Positions 35,791-48,003 of a DNA stretch of 64,000 nt are shown one piece after another. How positions within the stretch are numbered: position 1 is the stretch's first letter; every line of letters starts with the position of its first letter. The stretch is from Knoxdaviesia capensis. Its lineage: Eukaryota > Ascomycota > Sordariomycetes > Microascales > Gondwanamycetaceae. Made by a program: the position numbers and the translations under genes. The notes beneath the pieces were generated by a model. It made no database searches. It was not told the DNA's origin and saw nothing but the letters and a program-made list of their open reading frames with translations. The DNA is taken from assembly GCA_001510575.1 (NCBI GenBank), contig LNGK01000005.1, forward strand, positions 2,604,574 through 2,668,573, given 5' to 3'.

Positions 35791-38458
35791 CCAGTGCATC
35801 ATAGCGAGATAATCGATGACGACAACCACGAAAGCCACATATATTAGAACCAGGAGCGTTAAACTCCGTGTCGGAAAGAGCATGTCGCACAACAACGAAC
35901 AACCGTTGGCCGGAAAAATCCCAGCAAACGGAAACTGTGGACAGAGCTTCCGTGGCCAGAATTCTTGTCTCTCTTCTTTTTGCTGCATCCACCCTCTTCT
36001 TTTCGCTTGCTCTGCTTCGTTTCTTGTCCAACCCTGGCTCGTTCAACAACGGGAGAGTTGCCAAGCCTGACCAGGAGGGGAATTGAAAACGAAGAAAGAC
36101 GTTCAAATATGGGCACAGATCCATCTCATCCAGATCATCCACAATCCCACATTCTCTCTCTCCACCCTTACACGCTGATTATTCCCTGCTGCCGGGTCTC
36201 TGTGATACTACGTCTTGATACTGCGGCTTGATACTCCGTGACTCGGACTTAAAAGCAAAAGAGGCAGCTGTGGCATATACTGACGAAACTCCTCTAGTGA
36301 CTCCGTGTTGGCATTCAGATATCAAAGGGTTGCATCACGGCCTATATTTCTTTCGTCCCCGTTCCTGACTGGATAGGCACGGTGTTTTATAACGTGGGAT
36401 TCGCCATTGAACACATCACCAGTTGTCGTTTGATCCGTCAACATAAAGCACACCATGGTCGGTGAGTAGGAGCACACGCCTGTCTTTTGAATGTCCTGTC
36501 CATAATGTTATGTTGCGGGGCATTTTGATCCTGCTTTGCTGTTTCTGTCTTGGCTTTCCTGCTATTCTCCCCATTGTCAAATCCCGCCCGGTCTAGATAC
36601 CCATTTTACCCAGAAGTCAGGTCCAAAAAATTACACTGCCTCAATGTCTCCAGAACGGCCGGTCCCAGAACCCTCCCACAAGCCTTGAACTCCCCCAAGG
36701 TTAGAGGGAAAAGAAAAAAAGACATTACAGTCTTTCCAGTACTTTTCGCCTTATCGCAGCCATAATCCGTTCTATGAGCCGCTCATCACATATCACACAC
36801 CCCCCCTCTTCAAGCAATTCCGATGGTGGCATCACCTGGCAGGTCTGTTATGTTGCAGGTGTGCTGCACTGGCCTTTTCGTTTCTTTTCCCCGGCGTCTC
36901 CCTGTTTCTCCTCTCCCGGCAGGCTCAACCTATCTCCTCACCCAATGTCTAGTAACGTGATGATGTGATATCCTTGGCCATCCATCAGACTGGGACCACA
37001 GCCAGACCAGGCCGGCTTGCAACACGTCTGCTCTTCAGCCTCTTTGGCCTGGTCTCTCAAGTTTTTGTCTGGCCTGGGCCTCGGCCATGTTGCTGAGCTT
37101 TCTAGTAGTTGCCTTCATTTCCACCGAAGAATGTGGCCATCTCTTTGCTCCTTCTCTGGGGTTGAGCAACCGATGCGCCCGCATGACCGTTCCCGAAGTA
37201 TTGGGCCGCTTCATGTTCTTTCGCATCGCCTCTTGTCCCTTGGTTTGGGCCACTCCTTCTTTTTCTTTCCTTTTTTTTTTTTTTTGGTGTGTCCCGCACA
37301 AATCCCAGGACCTACCAATTGCGCCTGTTTCTTAGTGCGCGCCTGACTTCTAGTCTGTGCAGTTCACTCATTGGTAGTCTCTTCAGTCCTGCACTCTGTC
37401 TGGCAAGCCGCCAGCCACAAAACTCAGACCGCCGCCTTTATCTATCTGCCCACGTCTCCCCTTTTTTCTCTTTTCTTTCACCCATCATCTTCCTCTCTCT
37501 TCGTCTATTCTTTCATTTGTGGTAAAATCTGCTCTGCTCTCGACACACACCCACGTCCACACATCCGAAGACAGCTGTATCCCGAGTGTGCTGTCTAAGT
37601 GTGTTCTCCACTCCCGGAGCAGAACCTACTACCGCTAAATACCCGCCTCGTGCCTGCCCATTTTTCCTTCTTCCTTCTGGGGCTTGTGCCTTGCCTGTCA
37701 CTGCGGTCGCTCCTTCCTCCACTCCAAAGCACGTACCAACCCTCCCTTCCGGAATCGAGCTCCTTCTGATCGCAACCCCAATTTTCTTTTTTGTTTGTTT
37801 TGTTCCATTTATTATTCATTTAAAAAGGAATATTCGAATATTTTATTTTATTTTATTTTTATTTTTTTCCCTCCCCCGGCCCAACCCAAAACGAAAACCC
37901 TCTTCAAACTATTGCACACTCTATCTTCCTCCTTTTCGTCCTATCTTTTCTTTCTCTATCGTAATCGTCGTTTTCTCCATCTTGTCCCTTTTTGACTATT
38001 TGGTCTCCTCGTCTCTCCCTTTCTTTTGATCTATTCCATTTTTTTTCTTTTCCTTTCTCTGTTTTGTGTGTCTTGATATCTGTTTCGTTCCATCCTGAAT
38101 TTCTCAAGCTTCAGTGGTGCTCTTATTCCCGTACATCTTCTTAATCCTCAGTCTTCCATATCCCCTTTTTTGTTTACTCTTGCCTTGCTTTTGCTATTGC
38201 TTCCCCGTGGGACCCAATTCCGTACCTCAGTGCTCTTTCCTATCTGGCCGTCACAACAGCATTCATTCATTCGCTCCCTTGATACCAGTACCGTTTCCTT
38301 TCGTTTGATTTTAGCTCTTCTGCATTTCCATCGTCATCGTGCTTATTGTTCCCGGGCGTCGATTCTGTTTTCTCCCATTCTTATGTCCCATTCTATTGTT
38401 TCCATACACACACCATATTCCTACGCCTTTTCTGGCTAGGTGACCGATCTCATTCACA

Positions 38459-41400
38459 ATGTCTAACGACGATACTCCAGCCTCCCCGAGCTTTCGCGAA
38501 CAATACCGCCGCACCTGGAGCAACCTGAAGCCTGCGAACGGCGCCGCTCACCCGATGACTATTGACGAGAATGCGCCGCTGCTGGCAAACGGCAATTCGG
38601 CCGACCACTCGGACTCCTTTGAGGGTGCCTCCAACGAATTCAACTGGAAGGCCTTTTTTTTCAATACCCGTGAAACCCCGGGCCGTGATAGCAACAACCT
38701 GCCCTTCCGATATGCCGCCTCGGTCTGGCATGTGATGAAAGTGTCCCTTCTCAGCAGTAAGTTTGATGTTTCCTTTTCTTCTTTGCTGTCTGCATGGACT
38801 TCCATGTGAAAGTTATTTGGTGTCCCCCACGCCAGCTTGCCAGGGACCCAGCGAATCCAGCCACAGGGCCACCCATCATCGTCAGCCATAAATTTCTAGT
38901 ATCATCTCGACTGGTCTCCAAGCAGCTGCCCAACCAATTTGAACATTTCAGCAACCTGGGTGTCCTTTCTTATCATTTCTGTAGAGAATGATACTTTTCG
39001 TAAAATCAGAAGTCTCTTTTTTTTTTAAAGTTTCACATATATATAAAAGGAAGCCAGAAATTTTGCATTACCCAGGCAAAATCCCGAAGCGCCAAAACCC
39101 GACCCTTTTTGCACCTTCCGTCTTTGCCGACTTCATTCGTTCCTTCCTTGCATACCTTCCCCTCCGGCTCCTTCCATTCTTGCACTCCGCATTCCGGGCC
39201 GTGATTACACATCGCCCGGGCTCCATTTCAACGTCACCTTTAACGCAAGGCTGTCTCGCCGCCTTGTGTGCTGTCAGCAACACCCGCTTTTTCCATGCTT
39301 GATTTTGTGCCGGTCTTCCGGCCTTGGCGATCTCACGCCTCGGATTGTCTCTCTTGTTCGCGAATGAAGTCGATCTATCCCCATGTGTTCTATTGTTTTT
39401 TTTATTTTTATATTTTCCCTACGGATGGATCCTACACTCGCCCCCACACGTCAAAAAAGTTAAAATCCACATATGCCGGGCGGCCCTTGTTTTTTGACTT
39501 CCCTCGCCGTTCTATCCGTGTTCTCGGCATCTTTTCGCCGAGTTGGCGGCTGTTTTCTTTCACTTCAACTGAATTGCAAACCATGCTTATTCTTTAATCC
39601 AAGACCTTATTTTGACATTGCCCCTTCCCTTCCATCATCATCCATGTCTTCTTCCCGTCTTCCCTCATCGTGCTTTCACTGCCCTCCCTGCCCTTCAGAT
39701 CACGATCATATAAGTCATTGCTATATGTCCACAAGACCGATATCTGGATATACCATCTGCGCTGTTCGAAGACTGAACACTTCCATCCACCTGTCTCCTG
39801 TCTCCCCTCTTCGCCACACAAATATGTCGTCGTCTTGCCCTACACCTCGGCTGCAATCCAATAGTGCCATCTCCAACGACTGACGGCCCATCTGGAACCA
39901 AATCAACCACCACATCGTTCATGCATACTGACTCTCCCTGCCGTATCTTAGACTATGTCAACTTCCTGCTCTTCATGGTTCCCCTCGGCATCATTGCCGG
40001 TGAGCTTAACTGGAGCTCGACTGCCGTTTTCACCATCAACTTCTTTGCCATCATCCCGCTGGCCGCCGTCCTGTCGTTCGCTACCGAGGAGATCTCCATG
40101 AAGCTGGGAGAGACTCTCGGAGGATTGCTTAACGCCACCTTCGGAAACGCCGTCGAACTGATTGTCAGCATCGTCGCCCTGCGCGATGGACAGATCGAAG
40201 TTGTTCAGTCGTCTATGCTCGGATCCATCCTGTCTAACCTCCTCCTTGTCATGGGCATGTGCTTCTTTTTCGGTGGCATCTGGAATATGACCGACAGCGA
40301 AGGGAACGGCACCGAGCAGAACTTCGCTTCCGGTACTGCCCAGACCACCTGCTCCATGATGGCTCTGTCGTCTGCCTCTCTCGTCATTCCCGCCACTCTG
40401 TACGCTGTCATGTCCACCGCCGACACTGGAGCCAAGTCGAAGACTATCCTCATTCTTTCGCGTGGCACCGCCATCATCCTGCTGGTGCTTTACGTCATGT
40501 ACCTGTGGTTCCAGCTCCGCACCCATAAGAACCTTTTCGACGGCAGTTTCCGGCCCGATGAGGCCGCGCTTCTCCACACTGCGCGTGAAAGCGGTCTGAT
40601 CTCCCACATCCAGAGCAGCTCTGTCGACGACAACGAAGAGGAGGAGGAGGAGGAGCATGATGAGCCTGCGCTCAGCACTCTTGCCGCCTGCATGGTTCTG
40701 GTTATCACCACCATCATTGTCGCTGTCTGCGCCGACTACCTGGTCGGCAGCATTGACGACCTGGTTGAGACGGCCCACATCAGCAAGGCCTTCATTGGTC
40801 TCATTCTCATCCCGATTGTTGGAAACGCCGCCGAGCACGTTACTGCCGTGGTCGTGGCCATCCGCAACAAGATGGACCTGGTATGTTTCCCGCCTCACGC
40901 CGTTTTATCTTGCTTTGCATTCTCCCTATCTGCTTGCGTGCGATGTCGTGTTCATCAGCTTTTCTCTGTGACACCCAATATACAGCCCTTACTGACTCCA
41001 AACCTTTGCTACCGCTGTCTTAGGCTATGGGCGTTGCCATTGGCTCCAGCATTCAGATCGCCCTGCTTGTGACCCCCGCTCTGGTTATTTTCGGCTGGAT
41101 CATTGGCCAGCCCATGACTCTCCACTTTGAGACTTGTACGTCCGATCGCTCGTTGTCATTGTCTTTGAAATTTAAAGGCAGTTTCAAGGAAATCAAAACT
41201 TTGTGCCACAATGGGTTCGTTTACTAACTGAGGCCTTTGATCTTTTCTTTTCTTATTTTCTAGTCGAGACCGTTGTTTTCGCCTTCTCGGTTTTGGTCGT
41301 CACCTACACTGTGCAGGACGGCAAATCCAACTACCTCGAAGGAGCCATGGTACGTTTCTAAACCGCAGACTTTCGTGTAACGCTCCCTACCATGCCGGTG

Positions 41401-41527
41401 TAATATAACTAACGTCGACATCTCCGCTATGCAGCTTCTGGGACTTTACACTATCATTGCCCTGGCTCTGTATGTCAGCCCGGGCGATGTTCTCGACAAA
41501 GTGACCTCTCTGGTTGCCGGTGCGTGA
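38459..41527 (+). CDS. Vacuolar Ca2+/H+ exchanger, VCX1/CAX family
   Basis: Five exons, 38459-38756, 39952-40880, 41024-41135, 41264-41349 and 41435-41527, encode 505 aa. The hydrophilic N-terminal region (about 100 residues) precedes about 11 membrane helices. The two CAX alpha-repeats are visible: LGGLLNATFGNAVELIVSIV in the first half and IPIVGNAAEHVTAVVVAIRN in the second. An acidic loop DDNEEEEEEEHDE separates the halves, as in VCX1. These antiporters load the vacuole with Ca2+ using the proton gradient. Intron 1 is 1196 nt, far longer than the other introns here. An in-frame ATG at 39921 lies just before exon 2 and could start a shorter form (MHTDSPCRIL joined directly to exon 2). The C-terminal exon ends at a TGA right after a GTGCGT, so an extra downstream exon is not excluded. 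Confidence 0.9.
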
Positions 41528-41623
41528 ACTTTTGCACCGACGTAACTTTGTGTAGTTCACTTGACACCTTACATACCGTGTGCCGATTTGATTTGTGTCC
41601 AACACACACACACACACGCTCGC

Positions 41624-41667
<44 letters not shown>

Positions 41668-42553
41668 CTTCAAGCCCATCTATGGCATCATGTTGTTTGT
41701 GACATGCATCGGCCATGTTTGCTCTCACAAGCACTCCTCTACACAGTATTCTCATCTTGAGAAGCACCGAAACGAGACACAGCCAGGCCCACACATCCGG
41801 ACCCTGCACCGTACCGTTCCGCCTATTTCCTTCCTCTTGTAAATATATACTCACTCATTACTATTTTCCTATTTTCTTTTCCTATTTTTGGTTACCACTA
41901 GTTATGTTTCTGGGAGGATAGTCAGAACCTCTAGAAACAAGTTTTTGCTCCTTTTTCTTCCTTCTTGTCGCGATCTTCTTTTTTCTCCAGCAAGGCTGGC
42001 AAGTTTTACGGGGGATTTACCGGCGTTTGAACATGAAATTCTTCTTTTGTTTGCCGATCTTTCTGGCTTATTTTTGTTTTTTTATGAGTTGCTACAGTTC
42101 TTGCTAGGTCGAAAACGGATACGGAGGTGGTCTTATCCTAGCCTATGGTTGTTGTCTTTCTGCAACTGATCGTGTCTTGATAGTGTGTCATGTTTCTTCT
42201 CCCTGATGGCGCTGGTGTGTTCGTGCAAGCCTGTGGAAACTTCTGGTTCCAACACTGGCCTCCTCCGTACAAATCCTGCCTTAGGCGGGGGTAGTTTACA
42301 ATTTGAATTGCCTGGGACTCTTTTTGGAAAACTCCCTTATATTTTGAACTCCAAATCTAAATGCCAGAATTTTGCTTAGTGCAGAAGCAACGAACAATAG
42401 GGGCTAAGATGAATACGACGAACCACCCTAGAAAGACGAGAGACTGGAGGAACACCACCACGAACATGGACTATACACACCAACAACTGAAGAAGAACAT
42501 GAAGAAAATTAGAACCATGAAAAAGAAATCTCCAGCCAGCCCAGCCCCCCTCC
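41528..42553. other. Convergent 3' region between the exchanger and UTP14 genes
   Basis: About 1 kb between two stop codons on opposite strands. It includes (AC)n microsatellites at 41602-41617 and 41626-41667. Otherwise it is T-rich with no coding signal, consistent with the two 3' UTRs meeting. Confidence 0.5.
41602..41667. repeat. (AC)n microsatellite in two blocks
   Basis: AC dinucleotides occur at 41602-41617 and 41626-41667, separated by CGCTCGCTT. They lie about 75 bp after the exchanger stop, probably in its 3' UTR. Repeat length is likely to vary. Confidence 0.95.
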
Positions 42554-45426
42554 TTACACAGTCGGCCGCGACATGGGCCGAATCACAGCACCCTGCTTGA
42601 CAATAACCTTCGGCTTGGTCGCCTCCTGCAAAGTCTCCTTGGTCATCCATTCCGGACCAACCGGCAGCCGGAGCGAGCGCTCGTACTGGTCGCGCGACTC
42701 GAACGGGAACGGCAGCTGCGACGCGAGGTACTTGTCGTTCTTTTTGGTGCGTTTCTCGTTGATGATCACCCGGTCCAGCTTGGCATCGCGACGGTCCTTG
42801 CGGTTGACGCCCTTGACCGTCTCGACCGCGCGGCCGGTGTGGCGGCGGCGCTCGCGCGCCGACACGCCGTCGCCGACCCAGCTGCCCCAGCCCGGAAGAG
42901 TCTTGTCGATCACCTTGTCGTCCTGCTCACGGACGGTTTCTTCCTTCTCGCGCGCAAACTCGGCTGCGACGACGTCGCCGCCTGCGAAGGCACGGGCGAT
43001 CAGCTCGCGGTCAGACGTGCGGAGCGCAAGCGGGTGTTTGTGTGCTGGCTGCGAGTCGTCGTCGTTGTCGTCCGAATCGTCGCTGCCTGAGGATGAAGTC
43101 TCGCTTTCGTCGGCGGCAGATGCGGCGGCTTGGCGGGGCGGCTTGGCCCGCTTCGCAGGCGCGGCTTTCTTTGCGGATGGCTTCGACGATGAGTCATCCG
43201 CGGGAAGCTGGAAGAGCGGCTCGTTGGCGGCATCCAAGTCGAGCTCGACCCGCGCGGCACTGGGGTCGTTCTTGGTGCGCCGACGAGGTTTGCCGTTGGC
43301 CCAGGCATCACCGGATGAACCGGGCAGTGATTTTGTGCCGTCCTTGCCTTGCTTGTCCAGGACGAATTCGATATCCTCGCCGTCATCTTCAGTCCTGTCC
43401 TTCACGACAGCCTGCTTCTTCTTCTTTTTCGACGATACAACTGAGGTTGTAGTCAGAACGCCGGCTTCCGCGCCGAATTTCCGCCGCCCAACAACGACAT
43501 CGGTTTCCGGCACGTCATCCTCGTCATCTGACTGAAGCTCCCGGCGAATCTCATCGACCATCTCGTCGTTTGCCTTACGGCGTGCCGCCTCGAGCTTTTG
43601 CATAAATCCAAGCTTCATCAGCTGGGACTTGGGCTCATCGTCAGAGTTGTCTGCCGCGGCCTTCTCAAGCTGGCGCAGGAGCTTCTTGCGGCTCTTCTCC
43701 TCGTCGAACGCGTCGTTGAGCGCGTCGCTGTCGGAACCGGACTCATCATCGTCAGAACCATTCGCCTCGCCCCGGTTCTCTTTGCGACGTCGCAACTCTT
43801 CGTCTTTGCGGACCATGTCGACGAGACCGGCGCGGTACTCGTCGTCCCAGACGGCACGCTTGGCCTGTGAGCCTAGCTTGGCCCACTTGATATCGCGGTG
43901 GCGAGCCCCAACACGCTCGAGAGCACGCTGGCGGTCCTGGTCCTCGCGCTCCTGCTCAAGATCGATCTCGCCGGCTTCCTCCATGGCCGCACGCTGAGCC
44001 ATCTCCTCCTTCTGCAGCTGCTTTCGGTGAACACGATGGTAAGCCTTGCTCTTGATCTTCTTGATCCGCTTCTGGCGCTTCTCCTCGCGGGATCGCAATT
44101 CGCGCTCCAGACGGCGTTTCGCAGCCATCTCCTTGAACTCGGCGACTGTAATTTCCTCTCCATTAGGCCCCTTTCTCGGCTTTCGTTGCCTATCGAGAGG
44201 CATGCCACTCTCTTCCAGAAGAGACATCATAGTCTGCTCCAGCTCGTTCGTGGCGGTGGCATCGGTGATCGGGCGGAATTCTTTGGTTTGCTGATTCAAC
44301 TGCGAGGGGTCTTGCGGAAGGGGAAACACCAAGTGATCGGCACGGCGGTTTTGCTTGATCGTCTCCGTCCAGCGGCCGAGGGTCTCGTTTGCCTTTTCAA
44401 AGGCGGCCGTCCGGGTCAACTTGTCTTGCTGTCTAGGGGCCAGCGGGACGGCGAGTTTCTGTCCTTTTCCGGCTCCAACAACCTTTTCCTCCTTGGCCAT
44501 CAGCTTCAAAGAGTTGCGCAGATGGGGGTCCTGAACTTTGAGCACCCCTAGATCCTTCAAGTCAATCTTGGACTTTTTCGAAGATGTGGGAGTCTCCTCG
44601 TCGTCGCCACCAGTGAACTCTGAGACGAGGCTCTGGAAAGCGCTCTTCTTGGCAGACTTTTCGTCTTCGTCTTCCTCGTCGTCGTCATCGTCGTCCAAGG
44701 CATCGCTGTTGCTCGATTCGTCGGAGTCGGAGTCGGATGAGAATTTGTTGGAATCCGAGTCTGAGTCGTCCTCGCCATCTTCTTGCTCCTCTTCGGACTC
44801 TTCCTCGGCTTGGTCTAGAGCAGTTGCAAGATCGATGGCGTCCTCTCCGAGAGAACTTTCATCGTCATTGTCAACCTAGAGTATATAGATATGAATAATC
44901 AGCACACCCGTAAATGCCGTGTTTGTTGAATATATGAATACTGTACCTCTTCCTGCTTGGATCGGCTACCTCGAAAGGCATAGCCTTCAAAACGCTCGTC
45001 GTCGCTTTCACCGAAAGCTTCGTCGCTGTCAATCTCAGAATCCTCGTCATCTTCATTCAATCCACCCATCCGCCACTCATTTCCGCTCTCATCGCTTCCA
45101 AACTCGACATCGGAGTCGTTCCCACGCCGTCCACCCCGGGGCCGCTTTCGGTCCGGTCCCCGGCGGGACTGGCTGTCGCCGCTGTCACCCTCCTCGTCTT
45201 CATCTTCGTCCTCATTGTCGCGGCCGCGCTTGCCGCCAACATCGGGGTCGAGGAACCGGCTCCGGTTCGTTTGCTTCTGCGTTTCGGGGAACTGCTCGGC
45301 AGCGATGTTGTAGGCGTCTAGCGCCGTAGCTCGGGACTTTGCTTTCGATTTTTTGCTGGAACCTTTCGACTGGTTCTTCGCAGGCCCCGCAAGGAGCGGA
45401 CGACCGTGAGACTGACGGCCAGGCAT
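42554..45426 (-). CDS. UTP14: UTP14, small-subunit processome component
   Basis: Two exons, 45426-44947 and 44875-42554, encode 933 aa. The N-terminal ~250 residues are basic (KSSKKSKAKSR) then very acidic, with several Asp/Glu/Ser runs. The conserved Utp14 core follows, including RADHLVFPLPQDPSQLNQQTKEF, KIKSKAYHRVHRK, and MQKLEAARRKANDEM. Near the C-terminus are the signature LPGWGSWVGDG, VKGVNRKDRRDAKLDRVIINEKR, and FPFESRDQYERSLRLPVGPEW. Utp14 is a nucleolar SSU-processome protein needed for 18S rRNA maturation, and it activates the Dhr1/DHX37 helicase. It is divergent from COX15 (591 bp between the start codons). The intron is 71 nt. The family assignment is firm. Confidence 0.95.
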
Positions 45427-46017
45427 GACTGATTTGAGGTTAGTTGTTGGTGTGGAAGCAAGAAGGAGGTTGACCTGTTCTGAATTTTGAGCTGCAATTT
45501 TCAGCGCTCTGGCCTGGAGGGTTTTTATTTTTTTTTTTTTTTTTCTTTCTGCCGTGGGAATTTCAGCGACCGCTTATCTCACCGCTTTCGTACTGGCCTG
45601 AATGGAAGCAAATATAGACCCCGCCAACCCCAACCCTAATGAGAGCGTCTATCTCAGACATCTTCCTGTCCTGACACATGTACTTTCACCCATACGAGAC
45701 GTGACTTTATTTAATCAGTTAAATACAGGAGTACAGCGGCCAGCACCATGATAGTTATGTGACGATTTCCAACTGAGCTGGCGAATGATCGTGTTATCTT
45801 ATCAGGGCTTGGAAAGAGCCACATGTGGCGTGAGTTTTATATGTGGCTGATGAAAGATTCCCCCTAGCCAATAGGAGAGCTCCAATTCAAGCCAACATAC
45901 GATATCTTGCGATCGCATACCTTTTTCATTTCAGAATTTCCATACCATCCGAAAACTTCATTTTCCACCAGTTTCATTTGGTACGATGGCCATTTGCTAA
46001 ATACGGAGAACATAGCC
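45427..46017. promoter_or_regulatory. Divergent promoter of UTP14 and COX15
   Basis: A 591-bp spacer between head-to-head genes. A T tract at about 45527-45545 and an AAACCC-like/CCCTAA telobox near 45640-45650 (CCCAACCCTAA) are the notable elements. No further gene is seen. Confidence 0.5.
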
Positions 46018-47592
46018 ATGTCGTTCTTCTTACCAGGCGCACGGCGGCTGCCTCTTCAGCTTGCCGCATCTGCGCCGATCACCGGCCGTCAATTGCTGTG
46101 CACAGCGGCGGCTCGGCCCTCTCTCCGGATCGCAACAGTTGTGCAATCGGCCTTTCTTCCCCGAGTGGCGGCGGCCGAGCTCCGCACCAATTCTTCTCGC
46201 TTCTTCAGTGTTTACCGGCCCCGGTTTTCCCCGGAACCCGCAGTACCAGCGTCGCCTGTCACTCCCTCTATCACCGAAGGTCCTTCGTCCTCTGAATCGT
46301 CGTCGACTTGGTCTTCTTCATTCCCCGAGAAGACGATGTCCAAGGCTGTGGCTATTTGGCTCATTGGAAGCGCGTTTAGTGTCTTCGGCATTGTCGTGTG
46401 GGGTGGACTTACGCGACTCACCGAGTCTGGGTACGAACACTCGCGGAATCAATCCTCTTTTCACTCCTACTAACATGCCCGTGTCTGCCCCAAGTCTAGT
46501 CTCAGCATAACCGAATGGCGTCCTGTCACGGGCTCGGTGCCTCCGCGCAGCCTGGAAGCATGGGAATCCGAATTCGAAAAGTACCGCGCCTCGCCCGAAT
46601 ACGCCCTGCTCAACCCGAACATGACCCTCGACGAATTCAAGAAGATCTACTTCTACGAATGGACCCATCGCCTGTGGGGCCGCCTGATCGGCGTCACCTT
46701 TGTGCTTCCGTCTCTCTACTTCGTTACCCGTCGCCGCGTGTCGGCGCGCATGGCTCTCAACCTGCTCGGTATCTCGTCTCTGATCGGCTTCCAGGGCTTC
46801 ATCGGCTGGTGGATGGTCAAGTCCGGCCTCAAGGATGACTTGTTCGCCCCTGGCTCGCACCCCCGCGTGTCGCAGTATCGCCTCACCACACACCTTGCGA
46901 CCGCGTTTGTGTGCTATAGCTGGATCATGCTTTCGGGACTGACCATTCTGCGCACCCGCCGCATGCTCGCTGACCCGGCCGCGGCGCTGAAGACCATCGC
47001 CGGTCTGCAGCACCCCGTGGTGACTCGCTTCCGCACCGTTGTTACCGCTCTAACCGCCCTAGTTTTCACCACAGCCATGTCTGGTGCCCTAGTTGCCGGT
47101 CTTGATGCCGGGCTAATCTACAATGAGTTCCCCTTCATGGGTCTCGGCCTCACTCCGCCCGCGTCGGAGCTGTGGGACAAGTTCTATTGCCGTAAGGAGG
47201 ACGGCTCCGATCTGTGGTGGCGCAACATGCTTGAGAATCCCTCCACCGTTCAGCTGAACCACCGCATTCTTGCCACCACCACATTCACCTCCATTCTCAC
47301 CGTCTGGCTTGCCGCCCACCGCGGAAAACTCGCCGCCCATCTCCCGAAGAACATCCAAAAGAGTCTCACCGGCCTGCTGCACGTCGTCAGCCTCCAGGCT
47401 ACCCTGGGAGTCTGCACCCTCATCTACATGGTCCCGGTCCACCTGGCTGCCACTCACCAGGCTGGAGCGCTGGCGCTCCTCACGGTGGCCCTTGTGTTAA
47501 GCCACCGCCTTCGTGTTCCGCGGAGCACTATTCTCATGCTGGAGAAGCGGGTCGCCAACCTTAAGACTGCCACACCCATAGTGAAGAGCTGA
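46018..47592 (+). CDS. COX15: COX15 heme A synthase, mitochondrial
   Basis: Two exons, 46018-46430 and 46500-47592, encode 501 aa. The N-terminal ~100 residues are basic and Ala/Ser/Arg-rich without acidic runs (MSFFLPGARRLPLQLAAS), a mitochondrial presequence. TM1 is AVAIWLIGSAFSVFGIVVWGGLTRLTESG. The conserved EWTHRLWGRLIG and later HLATAFVCYSW, LNHRILATTTF and THQAGALALL motifs carry the heme-ligand histidines of the family. About eight membrane helices are present. COX15 converts heme O to heme A in the inner membrane with ferredoxin/adrenodoxin-type reducing partners, as a step of cytochrome c oxidase biogenesis. The start is the last ATG upstream of the presequence-like stretch; an upstream in-frame extension is not supported by an ATG with presequence character. 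The intron has a GTACGA donor. Confidence 0.93.
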
Positions 47593-48003
47593 ACGAATCG
47601 GCTCTCTTAATCCCCTCTCATATGTACATGTAACCCTATCTCATCACATTCACTCAGCCATTTAGAGGATAACCGAATGTTTGTATTTTATAGAACTAGT
47701 TTTGTAAGGAAAAACGAAAGAACGCAAACTAGGCCAGTGTGCCATATAAAAAAATATCAAAATACATAGATCCTGATCAGTTCATTTCAAGTAAAGTTTA
47801 TTTCTAGAGCAAAAGAATGTATCGTGGCCATTCCTTTCTTATCATATGCTTTTGTTAAAGAAGAAGAGGTACCGTATTTCGAGCTCGAAAACTCGGTAAA
47901 GTGCTGACCGCCAGATAGGTCTGCATTTCAGAAAGGCAAGTTCGTCACCGTATGGCTATGCACGACAGAATCAGCCAAATCAGCGTGAGTAAATGAATTT
48001 AGT
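47593..48003. other. Convergent 3' region between COX15 and lysyl-tRNA synthetase
   Basis: 411 bp, AT-rich, with no coding signal. It contains the COX15 3' UTR and the likely 3' UTR of the synthetase gene. The exact stop of the synthetase is uncertain because the last exon is only 11 nt in my model. Confidence 0.5.

Larger units (their letters stand above)
32204..38458. other. 6.2-kb gene-free region with an assembly gap
   Basis: No convincing gene across this interval. The left part (32204-33000) is mixed, with a telobox-like AACCCTAACCCTAG at 32604-32617. A cluster of perfect short palindromes lies at 33027-33068. The middle (34200-36300) contains only low-scoring frames. A gap sits at 35744-35759. 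From about 37400 onward the plus strand is strongly C/T-rich up to the exchanger start at 38459, and so forms its promoter and leader. A possible small ATG-GTGAGT element at 36455-36470 was considered and rejected. Confidence 0.4.

Noticed and set aside
36450..36700. ATG-GTCG-GTGAGT that could be a tiny first exon
   Set aside because: The best acceptor (near 36595) gives a 33-residue frame with no similarity or conserved pattern.
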